NCBI GenBank assembly: GCA_027081565.1 | Contig: JALWKG010000103.1 | Location: forward strand, 1 to 5,899 | Source: Helicobacteraceae bacterium | GTDB taxonomy: Bacteria > Campylobacterota > Campylobacteria > Campylobacterales > Sulfurimonadaceae | Length of the DNA: 5,899 nt | Reading direction: 5' to 3' | Shown: in pieces, positions 5,238 to 5,899 of the stretch | Layout: each line of letters begins with the position of its first letter | Position numbering within the stretch: position 1 is the first letter of the stretch | Notes under the pieces: generated by a model | Databases searched by the model: none | What the model was told of the DNA's origin: nothing | What the model saw: the letters and a program-made list of their open reading frames with translations, nothing else | Position numbers and translations under genes: made by a program

Positions 5238-5899
5238 AGTCTCTCTTTTAACTTCTGAACACGTGCATACGAATCCAAAATACGTTTTTTAGAGATCTTT
5301 CCTGCTTCGATCTGTTTTTTAACCACCGCTACAACAGTCTCAAGTTGCAATGGCTCTGCCAACTGGTTAGCAAAAAGCAAGAGGTCTACACCTGAGTTTA
5401 TGGCCAAGGTAATGGTCTCTGTAAGGGAATAGTGTTTATAAATAGCCGCCATTTGAAGGTCATCAGTAATGATCACACCCTCATAATGCATCTGTTTTCG
5501 TAACAACTCGGTATTTACCTTGTATGAGAGTGTAGCAGGATACTTGGCATCAAGGTTTTTGTTAAAGATGTGTGCTGTCATGATCATGTCTACATTTTGT
5601 GACTCTATCATGTTTTGAAAAGGTTCCAACTCTTTAGGTGTCCAGGTCTTGGTCACATCTGTAAAACCCTTATGAGAGTCCGATTTGGAAGAGCCATGAC
5701 CAGGAAAATGTTTGATTACAGTGACGACATGGTTTTTACGATGTTCTTGAACAAAGATCGAAGCATAGGTACTCACGACTTTAGGATCACTTGAAAAAGA
5801 GCGTTTTTTACCAGCAATGATAGGGTTGTACGTAAAGAGAAGGTCTACACTGGGTGCAAAGTTTGTGTTAATACCATTTTGAGCCAACATATGGGCCAT
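5234..5899 (-). CDS. Family 3 glycoside hydrolase, NagZ-like beta-N-acetylhexosaminidase, 5' end outside the window
   Basis: NagZ-type enzymes cleave terminal N-acetylglucosamine from muropeptides in peptidoglycan recycling. The 221 visible residues are the C-terminal two thirds of the barrel domain. KHFPGHG (63-69) is followed by DSH (74-76), the Asp-His acid/base pair that marks NagZ among GH3 enzymes. GVIITDDLQM (141-150) holds the likely nucleophile Asp146. GINTNFAPSVDL near the left end of the fragment normally lies well inside the protein, so the ATG at 5897-5899 is internal and the gene continues beyond the window. Compared with ~340-380 residues for single-domain NagZ, about 120-150 are missing. 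It ends soon after the barrel, so it lacks the second domain of two-domain GH3 enzymes. Whether it acts in the cytoplasm or periplasm cannot be judged without the N-terminus. Its stop codon overlaps that of the convergent lipoprotein gene. Confidence 0.9.
   Translation of the reverse strand: MAHMLAQNGINTNFAPSVDLLFTYNPIIAGKKRSFSSDPKVVSTYASIFVQEHRKNHVVTVIKHFPGHGSSKSDSHKGFTDVTKTWTPKELEPFQNMIESQNVDMIMTAHIFNKNLDAKYPATLSYKVNTELLRKQMHYEGVIITDDLQMAAIYKHYSLTETITLAINSGVDLLLFANQLAEPLQLETVVAVVKKQIEAGKISKKRILDSYARVQKLKERL

Noticed and set aside
1..5899. CRISPR arrays, tRNA or rRNA genes
   Set aside because: No regularly spaced repeats and no tRNA- or rRNA-like sequences were seen; the att repeats occur only twice and lie in ybgC, not in a tRNA gene.

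Overview
The window looks like a chromosomal segment from a moderately AT-rich Campylobacterota (epsilonproteobacterial) genome of the Sulfurovum/Sulfurimonas type. That assignment is an inference from the compact gene layout, the TATAAT-type -10 boxes with poor -35 boxes and the flavour of the proteins. It has not been tested by a search.

Left part (1-1246): the 3' end of a gene for a probable periplasmic-binding-fold protein on the + strand converges on ybgC, a hotdog-fold acyl-CoA thioesterase gene on the - strand. Middle part (about 1223-3429): a small, decayed integrative element. It holds the C-terminal 99 codons of a tyrosine recombinase and a complete class II Fic protein gene, both on the - strand, and is bounded by a 28-bp direct repeat (27 of 28 identical). 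Right part (3461-5899): an M29-aminopeptidase-like gene (- strand), a divergent small lipoprotein gene (+ strand), and the 3' part of a NagZ-like family 3 glycoside hydrolase gene (- strand) that overlaps the lipoprotein gene by 4 bp.

The main observation is how the element sits. The repeat copy at 1223-1250 covers the start codon and first eight codons of the working ybgC. The copy at 3402-3429 carries the same start codon and the same eight codons (MKIRVYYE), which then run into a stop. It lies 35 bp downstream of the peptidase gene. The simplest reading is that ybgC was once the next gene after the peptidase, that the element recombined into its 5' end, and that the element brought a replacement 5' end with its own ribosome binding site. 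This would be the same strategy as SXT-family elements in prfC. An inverted repeat around a 7-bp spacer at the right-hand junction, and an 11-bp direct repeat flanking both junctions on the element side, fit the core and arm sites of a tyrosine recombinase. Because only the end of the integrase survives, the element is probably trapped. Fic is then its only intact cargo, and ybgC now depends on a leader supplied by the element.
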